A DNA stretch of 37,092 bases from Sphingobacterium thalpophilum. GTDB taxonomy: Bacteria > Bacteroidota > Bacteroidia > B-17B0 > Aurantibacillaceae. Numbering within the stretch: position 1 is the first letter of the stretch; every line of letters begins with the position of its first letter. Location of the stretch: NCBI GenBank assembly GCA_943325195.2, contig CALPON020000014.1, positions 1-37,092 of the forward strand, given 5' to 3'. A program made the translations under genes and the position numbers. Positions 25,210 through 34,826 of this stretch are shown piece by piece. Under the pieces are notes generated by a model. The model searched no databases. It worked only from the letters and a program-made list of their open reading frames with translations, and had not been told where the DNA came from.

Positions 25210-26937
25210 CTAGAATGGCACAAATGTCAATCCCAGTGTAAAGTTAAAACGCTGGCTAGGGTAACGTTCCCATCTGTAATAGCGAGCATTGGCGAGGTTA
25301 TTAAATTTGGCAAAGAAACTCAACATTTTACTGTAGCGGTATTCGGCGCCCAGATTGATGTCTGCCCAGCCTTTGATGAGTTTAGGTTGGAGCAGCCCTT
25401 CCTTATTGGGTGTAAGGCCCCATTGTTGTCCCATAAAAAAGAAGTCGCCTCGGATAATGATTTTACTTTGCAGATTATAAATTCCGCTAAAGGTAAGGTC
25501 GTAGTCCGGACGCATATAAGCGCGGGTGAGGGTCTTAGTGGTATAGATGTAATAATTTCCTTTTGCGCTCAAATTGAGTTTCTCTCGGAGCTGATACTTC
25601 ATCTGTCCGCTGATTGTCATCACTTTGGCATTATCATACACAACATTAAAACGATTAAAAATTTGATTGGGACCGCTATAATCCATCACAAAGAAATTGA
25701 GGTTCTCATAAGATGCATAGCTGAACTTGGCATCATAGGAAGTGCTGCTGCTGAGGTTACCACGAAGTCCACCAAAGATGTCGTACTGACGATTAGTGTT
25801 GAGGTATTGAAAGGTTGTGTCAATAAAAGGATTAGCAAAACTCAGCGATCGGAAACTGTTTTTTTGTAGTCCCCCATTTACCCCGGCATAAGGGATAAGA
25901 AGGCTTTCATAAACATCATAATGAATATTTAATTGCGGATAGAAGTAGAAGCGGGATACTTGTTTCAGGTTATCGAGTGTCCCCGTCAATCCCATGTCAG
26001 CATGCCATTTTTTACCGTTTGCTTCGAAAGAAGGATTAATACTGACAATGATGTCGTTAAATGTGTCACGTTGCTGCTTATTGTTAAAGTAGTCGGTACT
26101 AAAATTGACATTTAGTTTTTCTTTATTGAGAAACATGGTTCCAAGCGCATTCAGCTTCACGTTATTTTCAATCTCTCCGAAAAGATTTTGAAAGTTATAG
26201 TAAGCAAGACGAATGTCGTGGTTAATGTGAGTGCTGTCTGTGAAATGGGAGACTAACTGGAGTTTGGGTTCAAATAGTTGATAACGCTGGCGGGTATAAT
26301 CGTTGCTTAGTTTATTAAGAGTCGTATCATAGCCATAGTAATGAAGTACATTTCTTTCGTAATTCAGATCGCCTTTCAAGGTGTGTTTTTTGTAGAATTT
26401 TTTTCCGAAGATCTCTGCTGCATTATCGCTAAAGCCCCCGTAGCCAGCGTCCCTGAGGTGTGTAGTACTTGAAAAATGTTTAAGATGGGCACCAAACGCC
26501 ATTTCTTTTGAACGTGCATTCGTCATCCATAGTTCCGCCTGCGGCATGTTATAAATCGGGCTGTAACCAATTTTAAGAAGGGCATGATTCAGCTTTGAAA
26601 GGGGTTCATTTTGTAATTTGGCAGCATCAATTTTCTGCGCCTCATACTTCGTAACTAATAATTGGCTGTTGATGCCATACTTGATGTTTTCTATTTTTTT
26701 GATGGAGTCCTTAATTTCGGGCAGATCGGAGAACTTAATTGCGTCCTTAATCGTCGGCTGAAACTCAGAGGTGGCATTAAAGTTAAGATCATTAATGCCG
26801 TTCTGAGAAAGACCCATAAATGTATATAGGAAGCCGAAAAGGCAGGCGAACAGCCATTTTAAATTATCCTTTTCAGCGAGGCGAGGCCATTCGTTTGTCA
26901 TATGCGTTGATGCTTGCTTACTATCGTTCATTTTCAT
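25210..26937 (-). CDS. Outer-membrane beta-barrel protein, TonB-dependent-receptor-like without plug
   Basis: 575 residues. The start at 26937 overlaps the upstream stop as ATGA; an alternative Met at 26901 would shorten the long leader before the hydrophobic signal (WLFACLFGFLYTFMGLSQ). The mature part is a run of amphipathic strands rich in Tyr, Phe and Asn (LKGDLNYERNVLHYYGY, HDIRLAYYNF, FSTDYFNNK, and so on). It ends ...FNFTLGLTFVPF, a C-terminal aromatic outer-membrane signature. No plug domain or TonB box is visible. It is typically found with a large TPR protein, as here, suggesting one complex in the outer membrane. The ligand is unknown. Confidence 0.75.
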   Translation of the reverse strand: MKMNDSKQASTHMTNEWPRLAEKDNLKWLFACLFGFLYTFMGLSQNGINDLNFNATSEFQPTIKDAIKFSDLPEIKDSIKKIENIKYGINSQLLVTKYEAQKIDAAKLQNEPLSKLNHALLKIGYSPIYNMPQAELWMTNARSKEMAFGAHLKHFSSTTHLRDAGYGGFSDNAAEIFGKKFYKKHTLKGDLNYERNVLHYYGYDTTLNKLSNDYTRQRYQLFEPKLQLVSHFTDSTHINHDIRLAYYNFQNLFGEIENNVKLNALGTMFLNKEKLNVNFSTDYFNNKQQRDTFNDIIVSINPSFEANGKKWHADMGLTGTLDNLKQVSRFYFYPQLNIHYDVYESLLIPYAGVNGGLQKNSFRSLSFANPFIDTTFQYLNTNRQYDIFGGLRGNLSSSTSYDAKFSYASYENLNFFVMDYSGPNQIFNRFNVVYDNAKVMTISGQMKYQLREKLNLSAKGNYYIYTTKTLTRAYMRPDYDLTFSGIYNLQSKIIIRGDFFFMGQQWGLTPNKEGLLQPKLIKGWADINLGAEYRYSKMLSFFAKFNNLANARYYRWERYPSQRFNFTLGLTFVPF

Positions 26938-29900
26938 TGCGGCTGAGTGGTATTAGTTGCAGGTGCTTGGACAGGGTTCTGCTGGAATAGACCTTTATCA
27001 TTACTATTTTCCTGAAATTGAATTTCAAGTGGTTCCCCTTCCCTCGTTTCCTGTTTTTGTGAATCGGGACTTGGTTTTGTAGCTTCTTTTATTGCAGCTA
27101 GTTTTAATTTGGCAGTATCCAGAAATTCCGCTTTTGGTTTGCTGTCGATAATGGTTTCAAGAATAACCTGCGCATCTGAGGTATCGCCTTTAGCTAGATA
27201 AGCATCGGCGAGCAAAAGCATGCCTTTATTGTTCCAATCGTCATTACTGTATTCGTAACTCACTAGTTTGTTAATTGTTTTCTCCACCTCTTTAAAATCC
27301 TGCTTGCTGAAGTAGATTCTGGCTATGTAGTAATACGCTTCTGCTCCGCTTAGGTTTTTCGCGCTTTTTGTCATGGCCTTGAACTCAGTAATTGCATCAT
27401 CGAGGCGGTTGGTTTCAAATAAACCCCGTGCTTTAATGTATTTGGCTTCGGATGTTTGTTGCGGACTGAGTTTTTCCAGATTAAGCACTTTTACAGATTG
27501 CTCTAGAGCCAGTGCATAATCATTCTGATAAAATGCACAGCGCATGGAGCCGATACGGGCCGTGCTTTTGTTGGCTGGAATTTCCGCAATATCCTCAAGT
27601 TGACGGAATAGAGGCAGTGCTTGTTCGTAGTTCTTATCTTTAAAGAGTAAATACGAAGCCTTACCGAGTGCAATTTCGGAATAGGTGCTGCGCTGACGGT
27701 TAATCACGAACGTATAACCTTGCATGGCCTTTGTGAAATCGCTTTTTGCATAGGCACACTCCGCCATATTAAAATTTGCTTCGGTAATGTATTTACCATT
27801 CGGGAATTTTGAGATATAGGATTCCCATTTAGGCTGTGCTTCATCGCAACTTTTGCGGTTATAATAGGCAGCGTAGGCTGCAGTATAGCTGGCCTTTTCG
27901 ATTTCATTTTCAGACAAAGGATTGCCAACAGCATTAAAATAGGCGGTCATCCCCTCTATGTCACCCTTCGCTTCAAAAATTTTCTTAATGGTATTTAAAA
28001 CCTCCTTGGCGGCGTCACTCTGGCGGTCATTCTTTACAAATTTATCGTAATACATAAAGGCTTTATCGTCCTGTCGGCGGTTGTAGTAGATATTACCCAA
28101 TTGCGCATAACAGTTATTAACGAAGGAAGAGTTTGGGTAATTTTTAAGGATACGTTCATAGTAAAGAATGGCATTTTCTTCTTCGTGCAAATTATTAAAG
28201 TAGGTATCAGCCAACTGATTGAGCGCAGCACTAAGGTAGTTGGACGCGGGGTACTGCGATTCAATTTTTCCAAGGCCTGCAATTTTGTCCGAAAAGTTTT
28301 TATTGAGACCGTCACAAAGCGCTTTTTGATACAATGCATAATCCACATCCATTTTATTGAAGTCGATAGCCTTCCTGTAGTAGTCGCTAGCCTGCATAAA
28401 GTCGCGATTCATAAAATAACAATCCGCCGCACGTATTGTGGCATCCACTATTTTTTCTTGCTCGTATTGTTCTCGACTCAGGAGAAATTTGCGGAAGGAC
28501 AGATTGGCGTTGGTGTAATCATCCTTATCCTTTCTTTGAAAGTAAGCATAGCCTAGGGCGTAATTACTCAGGTCGTATTCTTTCAGCATACTCGCTCCCT
28601 GAGTGATCTGAAAGCGCTTGAAGCCCTCAATGGCGGTGGAATAGTCCTTGCGCAGGTAATTGATTTCTGCCAGCCAGTAAGTGTTGAGGGCATTCAGGTG
28701 CATGTCTGCGTTCTGCTGGAGCGACTTCCGAAACTGCTTTTCCGCATTATCATAGTCATCGTTGTTAAAAAACTCCACCCCTTTGAAATAGATGAGTTTC
28801 TGATAAGTGGCTTTAACAAGGGGATCAATTTTATCAAGAAGTTCAATACTCTTGATTGCTTGGTCATAGTTTTTTGTTGTAGAGTAAACACTAACCAGAA
28901 GCTGATAGCACTCCTCAATGCGAGGCGATTTGGGGTATTCTTTCAAAAACTTCGTGAAGCTTGTTACCGCTTCGCTATATGGATTGAAGTCGAGTTCATA
29001 ACTTAGTTTTGCGAAGCTAAACAGAGCATCTTCTTTGATTCGCGGGTCCACATTGATCTGATAGGCTGTGTAATACGAATGCTTGGCATGTAATTTATCG
29101 TTGATGCGGATATAACAATCTGCCAAATGGTACGAAGCGTTCTGCGTGAGGGTGTCATTCTTGCCTAGCGCTTTTTCAAATGCCGTCCTGGCACGATAAA
29201 AATCCCCTAATTTATAATAACAGAATGCAATCATGTAGTGACCCTGTTCATTGAGATTGGCGCCCAGCATGTATTTCAGCGCCTTGGCATAGTCTTTCAA
29301 ATTAAAAAAACTTTCACCAATCATTCTGTTAATTTCCGCTGATTTTAGGACTGTTCCGCTGTCCGACAGTAATATCGGGGCTTCCTGCACCACCTTGTTA
29401 TAATTACCCTGAATAAAGTAAATTTGGGTGATGTAAAAAGGGACGACCTTTCCGAAGGTCTCGTCGCCAATCAGTCGCGTAAAGCCTTTGAGTGCACTTT
29501 CATAATTTTTCTCCTTGTATTCTAGATGCGAATAATAGTAGTTCGCAGGAAAGGCATAGCGATTATCGACATCTTTTATTTCCGTGAAATCCATTTTAGC
29601 TTTGCTGTCATTGCCTAATTGCAGATAGCTGTAGCCGCGCTTAAAGTAAAGTTCCGCCAATTCCTCCTTGCTGAGCTTGTAAACATCCACCTTTTCATAG
29701 TAGTCAATGCTCTCTTTGTACTTCTTCTTTCTGAAGTTAGAACTAGCTAGGTAATTATAAGCACTGTTAATACGGGTGCTGGCGGGATACCGTTTTATAA
29801 ACTCACGCATCTGCCATTCACTGTCTTTGTTGAACAGTTCAATGCCACAGGCCGCAGCGTAATAGACGGCATCGGCTTTGAGCAATGGGGATTGGCTGCG

Positions 29901-30077
29901 AACTGCAAAATCATGAAAACTTTTTTGAGCACTCACAAATTGTTTTTTGTCAAAAAGGTCCACGCCATTTTTATACAATTCATCGGGATCGGCATAAATT
30001 GCGGTGCGTTGAGCGAAAACACTGCTGCAGCAGAAAATAAACAGAGAAAAATAGACGGACTTACAAAGCGACTTCAT
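26934..30077 (-). CDS. Large periplasmic tetratricopeptide-repeat protein
   Basis: About 1047 residues. The start at 30077 gives the signal peptide MKSLCKSVYFSLFIFCCSSVFAQ. Nearly the whole length is degenerate TPR helices, for example YLQLGNDSKAKMDFTEI, AFCYYKLGDFYRARTAFEKA, AQLGNIYYNRRQDDKAFMYY and ADAYLAKGDTSDAQVILETI. The C-terminal 40 residues are Pro/Gln-rich and disordered. It is translationally coupled to the outer-membrane barrel gene downstream, and it starts divergently from an FtsE-like ATPase gene. This order is familiar in Bacteroidota. It probably acts as a periplasmic scaffold for the barrel; direct evidence of partners is absent. Confidence 0.85.
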   Translation of the reverse strand: MKSLCKSVYFSLFIFCCSSVFAQRTAIYADPDELYKNGVDLFDKKQFVSAQKSFHDFAVRSQSPLLKADAVYYAAACGIELFNKDSEWQMREFIKRYPASTRINSAYNYLASSNFRKKKYKESIDYYEKVDVYKLSKEELAELYFKRGYSYLQLGNDSKAKMDFTEIKDVDNRYAFPANYYYSHLEYKEKNYESALKGFTRLIGDETFGKVVPFYITQIYFIQGNYNKVVQEAPILLSDSGTVLKSAEINRMIGESFFNLKDYAKALKYMLGANLNEQGHYMIAFCYYKLGDFYRARTAFEKALGKNDTLTQNASYHLADCYIRINDKLHAKHSYYTAYQINVDPRIKEDALFSFAKLSYELDFNPYSEAVTSFTKFLKEYPKSPRIEECYQLLVSVYSTTKNYDQAIKSIELLDKIDPLVKATYQKLIYFKGVEFFNNDDYDNAEKQFRKSLQQNADMHLNALNTYWLAEINYLRKDYSTAIEGFKRFQITQGASMLKEYDLSNYALGYAYFQRKDKDDYTNANLSFRKFLLSREQYEQEKIVDATIRAADCYFMNRDFMQASDYYRKAIDFNKMDVDYALYQKALCDGLNKNFSDKIAGLGKIESQYPASNYLSAALNQLADTYFNNLHEEENAILYYERILKNYPNSSFVNNCYAQLGNIYYNRRQDDKAFMYYDKFVKNDRQSDAAKEVLNTIKKIFEAKGDIEGMTAYFNAVGNPLSENEIEKASYTAAYAAYYNRKSCDEAQPKWESYISKFPNGKYITEANFNMAECAYAKSDFTKAMQGYTFVINRQRSTYSEIALGKASYLLFKDKNYEQALPLFRQLEDIAEIPANKSTARIGSMRCAFYQNDYALALEQSVKVLNLEKLSPQQTSEAKYIKARGLFETNRLDDAITEFKAMTKSAKNLSGAEAYYYIARIYFSKQDFKEVEKTINKLVSYEYSNDDWNNKGMLLLADAYLAKGDTSDAQVILETIIDSKPKAEFLDTAKLKLAAIKEATKPSPDSQKQETREGEPLEIQFQENSNDKGLFQQNPVQAPATNTTQPQ

Positions 30078-30198
30078 CAAGAATTTTACGATAAAATTGT
30101 GTTCCACTAAATGTACTTTACTCAAGGCTGCCCCCGTCTTTGGACTAGCGCAGTTATTAACCCTTTCGTGTTGATATTGGTATAAGGCCAAAGTGTCA

Positions 30199-30206
30199 CA
30201 AAGTTA
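30199..30206 (-). promoter_or_regulatory. Putative -7 element (TAACTTTG) of the TPR/barrel operon
   Basis: The minus strand reads TAACTTTG, a TAnnTTTG match, about 120 bases upstream of the TPR start at 30077. No TTTG -33 element is visible in the expected place. A plus-strand candidate for the FtsE-like gene lies 9 bases away. Confidence 0.3.
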
Positions 30207-30215
30207 CATTCCGCT

Positions 30216-30223
30216 TATCTTTA
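30216..30223 (+). promoter_or_regulatory. Putative -7 element (TATCTTTA) of the FtsE-like gene
   Basis: TATCTTTA differs from TAnnTTTG at the last base and ends six bases before the ATG at 30230. It would give an almost leaderless message. Confidence 0.25.
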
Positions 30224-30229
30224 GCCTGC

Positions 30230-30895
30230 ATGAGTGAACTGATCCGATACGAAGAGGTGAGCATTTTTCAGGATGACCGTCCTGTGGTCGGTAACCTGAG
30301 TGTTTCTGTGGAAAAAGGCGAATTTATTTACCTCTTAGGTAAAACCGGGAGCGGGAAAAGTAGTTTTTTAAAAACCCTTTACGGGGACTTACCACTAACG
30401 GGGACCTGCGCAAAGGTCTGTGGTTACGATTTAACGCTTCTAAAGCAGCGCGAAATCCCCTTTCTCCGTCGTAAGTTGGGCATTGTTTTTCAGGACTTCC
30501 AGCTTTTGAGTGACCGGAGCGTCTTCAACAATCTGAAGTTCGTCATGAAGGCCACGGGTTGGGAGGACGAAGCAAAAATAAAGGAACGCATCAGCGAAGT
30601 CATAAAAAATGTGAACCTCGAGGGCAAAGAAAGTAAAATGCCCCATGAACTTTCCGGCGGGGAACAACAGCGCGTTAGTATTGCACGGGCATTGGTCAAT
30701 GATCCGGAATTAATTCTAGCAGATGAGCCAACTGGAAATCTTGATCCCGAGACCTCCGAAGAGATTTTACGCTTGTTAATGGGCTTAAGTAAGGCGGGAA
30801 GAGCTGTGCTGTTTGCCACACATGACATGATTGTCTATAATAAATTCAGATCGCGCACCTTGTCCTTTGCGGATGGCAAAGTGAGCGAGATTTAA
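30230..30895 (+). CDS. ftsE: FtsE-like ABC transporter ATP-binding protein
   Basis: 221 residues, a single ABC ATPase domain. Walker A GKTGSGKS lies at 37-44, Q-loop VFQDFQLL near 88, signature LSGGEQQR near 141-148, Walker B LILADEP near 162, the D-loop GNLDP, and the switch His in FATHD. Length and the DFQLLSDRSVFNNL segment match FtsE, the cytosolic ATPase that drives FtsX and peptidoglycan hydrolases at the division site. No ftsX is adjacent here, which is common in Bacteroidota, so it could also be a related LolD/MacB-type ATPase. A hairpin follows at 30906-30935. Confidence 0.8.
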   Translation: MSELIRYEEVSIFQDDRPVVGNLSVSVEKGEFIYLLGKTGSGKSSFLKTLYGDLPLTGTCAKVCGYDLTLLKQREIPFLRRKLGIVFQDFQLLSDRSVFNNLKFVMKATGWEDEAKIKERISEVIKNVNLEGKESKMPHELSGGEQQRVSIARALVNDPELILADEPTGNLDPETSEEILRLLMGLSKAGRAVLFATHDMIVYNKFRSRTLSFADGKVSEI

Positions 30896-30905
30896 ACTAC
30901 ATATT

Positions 30906-30945
30906 GATTCTTTAAAGTGGTTTAAAAAGAGAATCTTCTTTTTCG
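30906..30945 (+). terminator. Probable terminator after the FtsE-like gene
   Basis: GATTC TTTAAA GTGG TTTAAA AAGA GAATC forms a two-part stem (six bp inner, five bp outer with an asymmetric bulge), followed by TTCTTTTTCG. It starts 11 bases after the stop. It is AT-rich, so moderately weak. Confidence 0.45.
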
Positions 30946-31166
30946 CGCAAGATTAATTCCTAGAAGTAATTTGAGTTTAGCAATCAACGCTAGCAAGGTT
31001 AGAGTCTGTGATTACTTGGCGGAAAGAAAAGTAGGTGAAGAGAATTGAAAAAGAACTTCATAGCTCAGCATTAGAGCCCTTCAAACGGACCTCTCCTTTC
31101 AAAAAGAGTGCGCAGCGAAAGGCACATAAGATCGAGCTAAAAAAATTGTCGAACCTATTGACCTAC

Positions 31167-32858
31167 TTACAACTTAGCGTATTCCTCTTTTACAAAGTCC
31201 ATCAGTTCCTTGATGTACGAAGGACTGAAGTCAAACTTAATTTCTGCTGCTTCGTAAATTTCAGGGATTGACTTAGTGTAGCCTAATGCCAGCGCCTTTT
31301 TATAGGCGGCAATAGCTTGGCTTGGATTTTTCTTGTAATTGCGCCATACAGCAATAGCCCCTAATTGCGCAAAGCCATACTCAATATAATAAAATGGCAC
31401 TTCAAATAAATGAAGCTGTACCTGCCAACGCCGTTTCAAATTCGCTTCAAATCCTTCGTAATTAATTTCTGGTGAACCAAAGTCCGCCATAATCTGCGTC
31501 CACTCTTTGTAACGTTCTTCTACCGTGTGCTCTGGATGTAGGTAAATCCAATGCTGGAATTTATCAATGGCGGCAATCCATGGCAGGGTATCCATCACGC
31601 TCTCCAATTGTTGTTTTTTAGCACGGCGCAATTCTTGTCTATCTTTAAAAAACACATCCCAGTGTTCCATGCTCAACAATTCCATGCTCATGCTGGCGAG
31701 TTCAGCCACTTCACTTGGTGGGGACTTAAAATCGGTCAAGTCCAGATCAAAATCCAGAAAGGAATGAATGGCATGTCCACCTTCATGCACCATGGTAACG
31801 AGGTCACGGTGTAGTCCCACCGAATTCATAAAGATGAACGGTACATCGGTTTCATACAGGGGATACTGATAGCCGCCGGGAGCCTTGCCAAGTCTGCTTT
31901 CTAGATCAAGCCGCTTCATCTTGTCCATTGTGCGGATGCAGTCGCCAAAAAACGGATCCAGTTGATTAAAACACGCAATTGTTTTTTCTACCAGTTCCTC
32001 TGCGTTTTCGAAGGGACGAAGTGGCGGCAATCCTTCTTCATCCACCGATGTATCCCAGGGACGGTAATCTTTCAGCTTTAGTTTTAGTTTTCGCTGATGG
32101 TCATGCTCCGCAATCAATGGCACAGCGTGTAGTTTAACGGCCTCGTGAAAATTGAGACAATCGTCTACTGTATAATCGAAGCGCGCCAGAGAGCGGTGCT
32201 TGTAGTCCCTATAATTGGTGAAACCGGTGTTCAAGGCAATTTGATGCCGCAGGCCAATGAGTTTTGTAAAAAGAGCATTGAGTGCGTTTTCATCTTGTGA
32301 GCGACGCTCCTGTATTTTTAAATAGACCTCTTTGCGGATCGTGCGGTCCAGATTTTTCAGATAAACGGAAGCCTTCTGAAGCGTTATGGTCTCGGCATTG
32401 TAATCAATACTTTGCGCCCCGTTGATTTCGCCAAACTGCTGCTCGAGTTCTTGCAACTGTGTCTGCAGTGGAATATTTTCTTCCCGGAAGAGTTCGATAC
32501 TGTTGCGGACACCGCGTAAATAAATCCCGTAACCAGTTTCTGTCAGGTCTTCCTTGAAGGGGCAGTCAATTAGTTTTTTATTGAGCTCGTTGTTAAGCGG
32601 TGACATGTGGGGTTCAATGTTCTGAACAAAATCGTTAAAGTGGTCGCGCAGTTCTGTGTTGGCTGTATCGCAGGTCATGCGAATGTATCGCCAAGCCATG
32701 TCCTCACTCACTATGGCACCCAGTTCGCTAATGTCTGTCAGCCATTGTTTCAATTCCGCAGCCGAGTTCAGGGGACGATCGAGAAGCCTCTGAAAATAAG
32801 GATGAAGGTTTTCCCAGGTACTAATTTTAAAATCAGAGGGTATGTAGTGGCGTTTCAT
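31167..32858 (-). CDS. M3 family oligoendopeptidase (PepF-like)
   Basis: 563 residues, a cytosolic zinc oligopeptidase. The active site HEGGHAIHS has His358, Glu359 and His362, and the third ligand Glu lies in SEVAELASMSMELL about 25 residues further on. Other M3B traits are the CFNQLDPFFGD segment and the C-terminal FYYIEYGFAQLGAI. It probably cleaves medium-length peptides from protein turnover. It is the last of three minus-strand genes (Pit transporter, small membrane protein, this one) with 51 bases to the previous stop. No signal peptide is seen. Confidence 0.92.
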   Translation of the reverse strand: MKRHYIPSDFKISTWENLHPYFQRLLDRPLNSAAELKQWLTDISELGAIVSEDMAWRYIRMTCDTANTELRDHFNDFVQNIEPHMSPLNNELNKKLIDCPFKEDLTETGYGIYLRGVRNSIELFREENIPLQTQLQELEQQFGEINGAQSIDYNAETITLQKASVYLKNLDRTIRKEVYLKIQERRSQDENALNALFTKLIGLRHQIALNTGFTNYRDYKHRSLARFDYTVDDCLNFHEAVKLHAVPLIAEHDHQRKLKLKLKDYRPWDTSVDEEGLPPLRPFENAEELVEKTIACFNQLDPFFGDCIRTMDKMKRLDLESRLGKAPGGYQYPLYETDVPFIFMNSVGLHRDLVTMVHEGGHAIHSFLDFDLDLTDFKSPPSEVAELASMSMELLSMEHWDVFFKDRQELRRAKKQQLESVMDTLPWIAAIDKFQHWIYLHPEHTVEERYKEWTQIMADFGSPEINYEGFEANLKRRWQVQLHLFEVPFYYIEYGFAQLGAIAVWRNYKKNPSQAIAAYKKALALGYTKSIPEIYEAAEIKFDFSPSYIKELMDFVKEEYAKL

Positions 32859-32909
32859 AAGTCAAGTTTGCTAAACCGAAAGTTAAGGATTCGCGGACAG
32901 AAAGAAGAA

Positions 32910-33401
32910 TTAATTAAAGTAAATCCGGGTCTTCTTTTCCTCCACCAAGAGCACAAGGACGCAGGGCGCTTTTAAAGGAAGTTGCTGTGCGCGTGAATAC
33001 TGTTGAACCGAGTTTTGGAGAAGATTGAAATAGGGATCGTTTATTATCTGTCCACCTTCGGCTTTTGTGTTCTGTTCGAACATGTAAATGTAATTGACAA
33101 ATGATATTAGGAGATGGCCTTTGGCAGCAAGTCGATTCTTTTGATGCGCCTGGCGGATGTCCGCTAGCAGATCATAATACTGACCATTTGTAAGTTGCAC
33201 AAAGAGCCGGTAATTGGCCTCCGGCGGCGGCACGAAGAGTTTCCAGTCCTGATGGAAGAACGATGCCCCGTAACTGCGCAGCCATCCTGCGGGCGGGTTT
33301 GAGGACTTAAGGCGCCAAGTATACAGGCCCATGGTCCCGAAATGAAAAAGTGCAGCCAGAAGGCTGCACAATAAGATGAGCGATTTCGTACGCCGGGTCA
33401 T
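32910..33401 (-). CDS. Small membrane-anchored protein, DUF5819-like
   Basis: 163 residues. One N-terminal transmembrane helix (SLILLCSLLAALFHFGTMGLY) is followed by a segment with SYGASFFHQDWKLFVPPP. The aromatic motif 'FF-Q-W-LF-P-P' resembles DUF5819-type proteins, which are uncharacterised; the match is by eye only. The rest (YRLFVQLTNGQYYDLLADI) looks like an extracytoplasmic domain. It starts 21 bases after the Pit transporter stop and precedes the oligoendopeptidase, so it is probably in the same transcript. Confidence 0.6.
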   Translation of the reverse strand: MTRRTKSLILLCSLLAALFHFGTMGLYTWRLKSSNPPAGWLRSYGASFFHQDWKLFVPPPEANYRLFVQLTNGQYYDLLADIRQAHQKNRLAAKGHLLISFVNYIYMFEQNTKAEGGQIINDPYFNLLQNSVQQYSRAQQLPLKAPCVLVLLVEEKKTRIYFN

Positions 33402-33422
33402 GCACGAAGATAAAACAATTTA

Positions 33423-34826
33423 TCAGAGAATAGCTCTGAACAGCAAGAAGAGGCTACCAGCTAAAATCATGGTCACCGGAAGTGTCAGCACCCAGGTGAG
33501 GACAATGGTCTTGATGGTTCCTTTCTGTAAGTTCTTAAGACCTTTTTTCGCCACCATGGAACCGGCAATGCCGGAAGACAGCATATGTGTGGTGCTAACA
33601 GGGAGGCCTTTCCAGCTGGCTAAACCAATGCCCAGTGAGGCAACAAGCTCTGCGCTGGCACCTTGTGCATAGCTCATGTGTTGTTTGCCAATTTTTTCAC
33701 CCACTGTTATGACGATGCGTTTCCAGCCGACCATGGTACCAAGACCAAGACAAAGGGAAATAATAATGATGACCCAGGAAGGAGCAAATTCAACTAGTTT
33801 TTTGGTCGCTTTAATTTCTCTTCCGAGTGTTCTAATTTCGTTTTGAGAAAGGGTTAAATTGCCTCCTGATATTAATTTTTCAGCACCTTTCGTGACTTTG
33901 ATGACATCCTTACGAAGTGAAAAACGATCGCCCACTGGCACCTTTTCAGAACTAAATTTTCCATCGGTGACCGCGTGAAAATGGAGGCTGTGTGTAAGTA
34001 ATTCGGCATGTAATTTTTTTTCTTTTGCAGAGAGGACCGTTGTATCTGCAGTCATCATCAGGGTTTCAATTTTTTCAATATTGCCATTGATGCTTTGTAG
34101 ATTGATGGTGGCGTCAGTTGCGAATTGCGCAGGCAACACACAAATTAGAATCAGCATGATCAGACCCACGCCCTTTTGCCCATCGTTCTGCCCATGGAAA
34201 AAGCTCACCATGCCGCAGGTTCCCCACAAAAGCATACGAATCCAGATTGGCGGTTTTTTTCCCGGAATAGGTTCTTTATAAATGATTTCATTTTTAATAA
34301 AACGTTTGAAGATAAACATCACAATGATGGCCGCTGAGAAACCTAGCAATGGAGAGAGGAGTAGCGCCAGTCCGGTGTCCTTTGCCTTGTCCCAGTTGAC
34401 GGCTGTTGTTCCAAGGTCTCCTGGCAAAAAATAAAAGGCCATTCCAATGCCGATGATGGACCCAATCATGGTGTGTGAACTCGATGAAGGTATGCCAAAA
34501 TACCAAGTTCCGAAGTTCCAGATAATCGAACTTAAGAGTAAGGCGAGAATCATGGCGATACCATGGTAGGGATTAGAGTCTACCAGCGCGTCCATTGGGA
34601 GAAGGTTCACTATGCCCATGGCAACAGCGATTCCACCCAACATCACACCGCTGAAATTCAACAGACCGCTGTATACTACCGCCACAGTTGGTTTCATCGA
34701 GTTGGTGTAAATAACCGTGGCAACCGCATTTGCTGTGTCGTGAAAGCCATTAATAAATTCAAAGAAGCAGGCCAATATGATGCAGAGTATCAGCAGTACC
34801 GTGAGCGTTGTGTCTAGTCCAAACAT
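33423..34826 (-). CDS. pit: Inorganic phosphate transporter, PiT family
   Basis: 467 residues with about ten membrane helices in two halves. The N-terminal repeat signature GFHDTANAVAT is at 27-37; the matching C-terminal signature GLPVSTTHMLSSGIAGS follows GWKRIVITVGEKIG, both diagnostic of PiT/PHO-4 symporters of metal phosphate with H+ or Na+. A hydrophilic central region (about 245-330) separates the halves. It heads the minus-strand group with the small membrane protein (21-base gap). The substrate could also be sulfate in some family branches, but phosphate is most likely. Confidence 0.93.
   Translation of the reverse strand: MFGLDTTLTVLLILCIILACFFEFINGFHDTANAVATVIYTNSMKPTVAVVYSGLLNFSGVMLGGIAVAMGIVNLLPMDALVDSNPYHGIAMILALLLSSIIWNFGTWYFGIPSSSSHTMIGSIIGIGMAFYFLPGDLGTTAVNWDKAKDTGLALLLSPLLGFSAAIIVMFIFKRFIKNEIIYKEPIPGKKPPIWIRMLLWGTCGMVSFFHGQNDGQKGVGLIMLILICVLPAQFATDATINLQSINGNIEKIETLMMTADTTVLSAKEKKLHAELLTHSLHFHAVTDGKFSSEKVPVGDRFSLRKDVIKVTKGAEKLISGGNLTLSQNEIRTLGREIKATKKLVEFAPSWVIIIISLCLGLGTMVGWKRIVITVGEKIGKQHMSYAQGASAELVASLGIGLASWKGLPVSTTHMLSSGIAGSMVAKKGLKNLQKGTIKTIVLTWVLTLPVTMILAGSLFLLFRAIL

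Noticed and set aside
25387-25869. 160-codon open frame on the plus strand
   Set aside because: It is antisense to the outer-membrane barrel gene and has no protein-like features of its own.
28101-28556. 151-codon open frame on the plus strand
   Set aside because: It lies wholly inside the minus-strand TPR gene, is made of antisense codons of the repeats, and has no promoter or start context.
31035-31271. 78-codon plus-strand frame next to the oligoendopeptidase
   Set aside because: Half of it overlaps the 3' end of the M3 gene and the rest looks like non-coding spacer.
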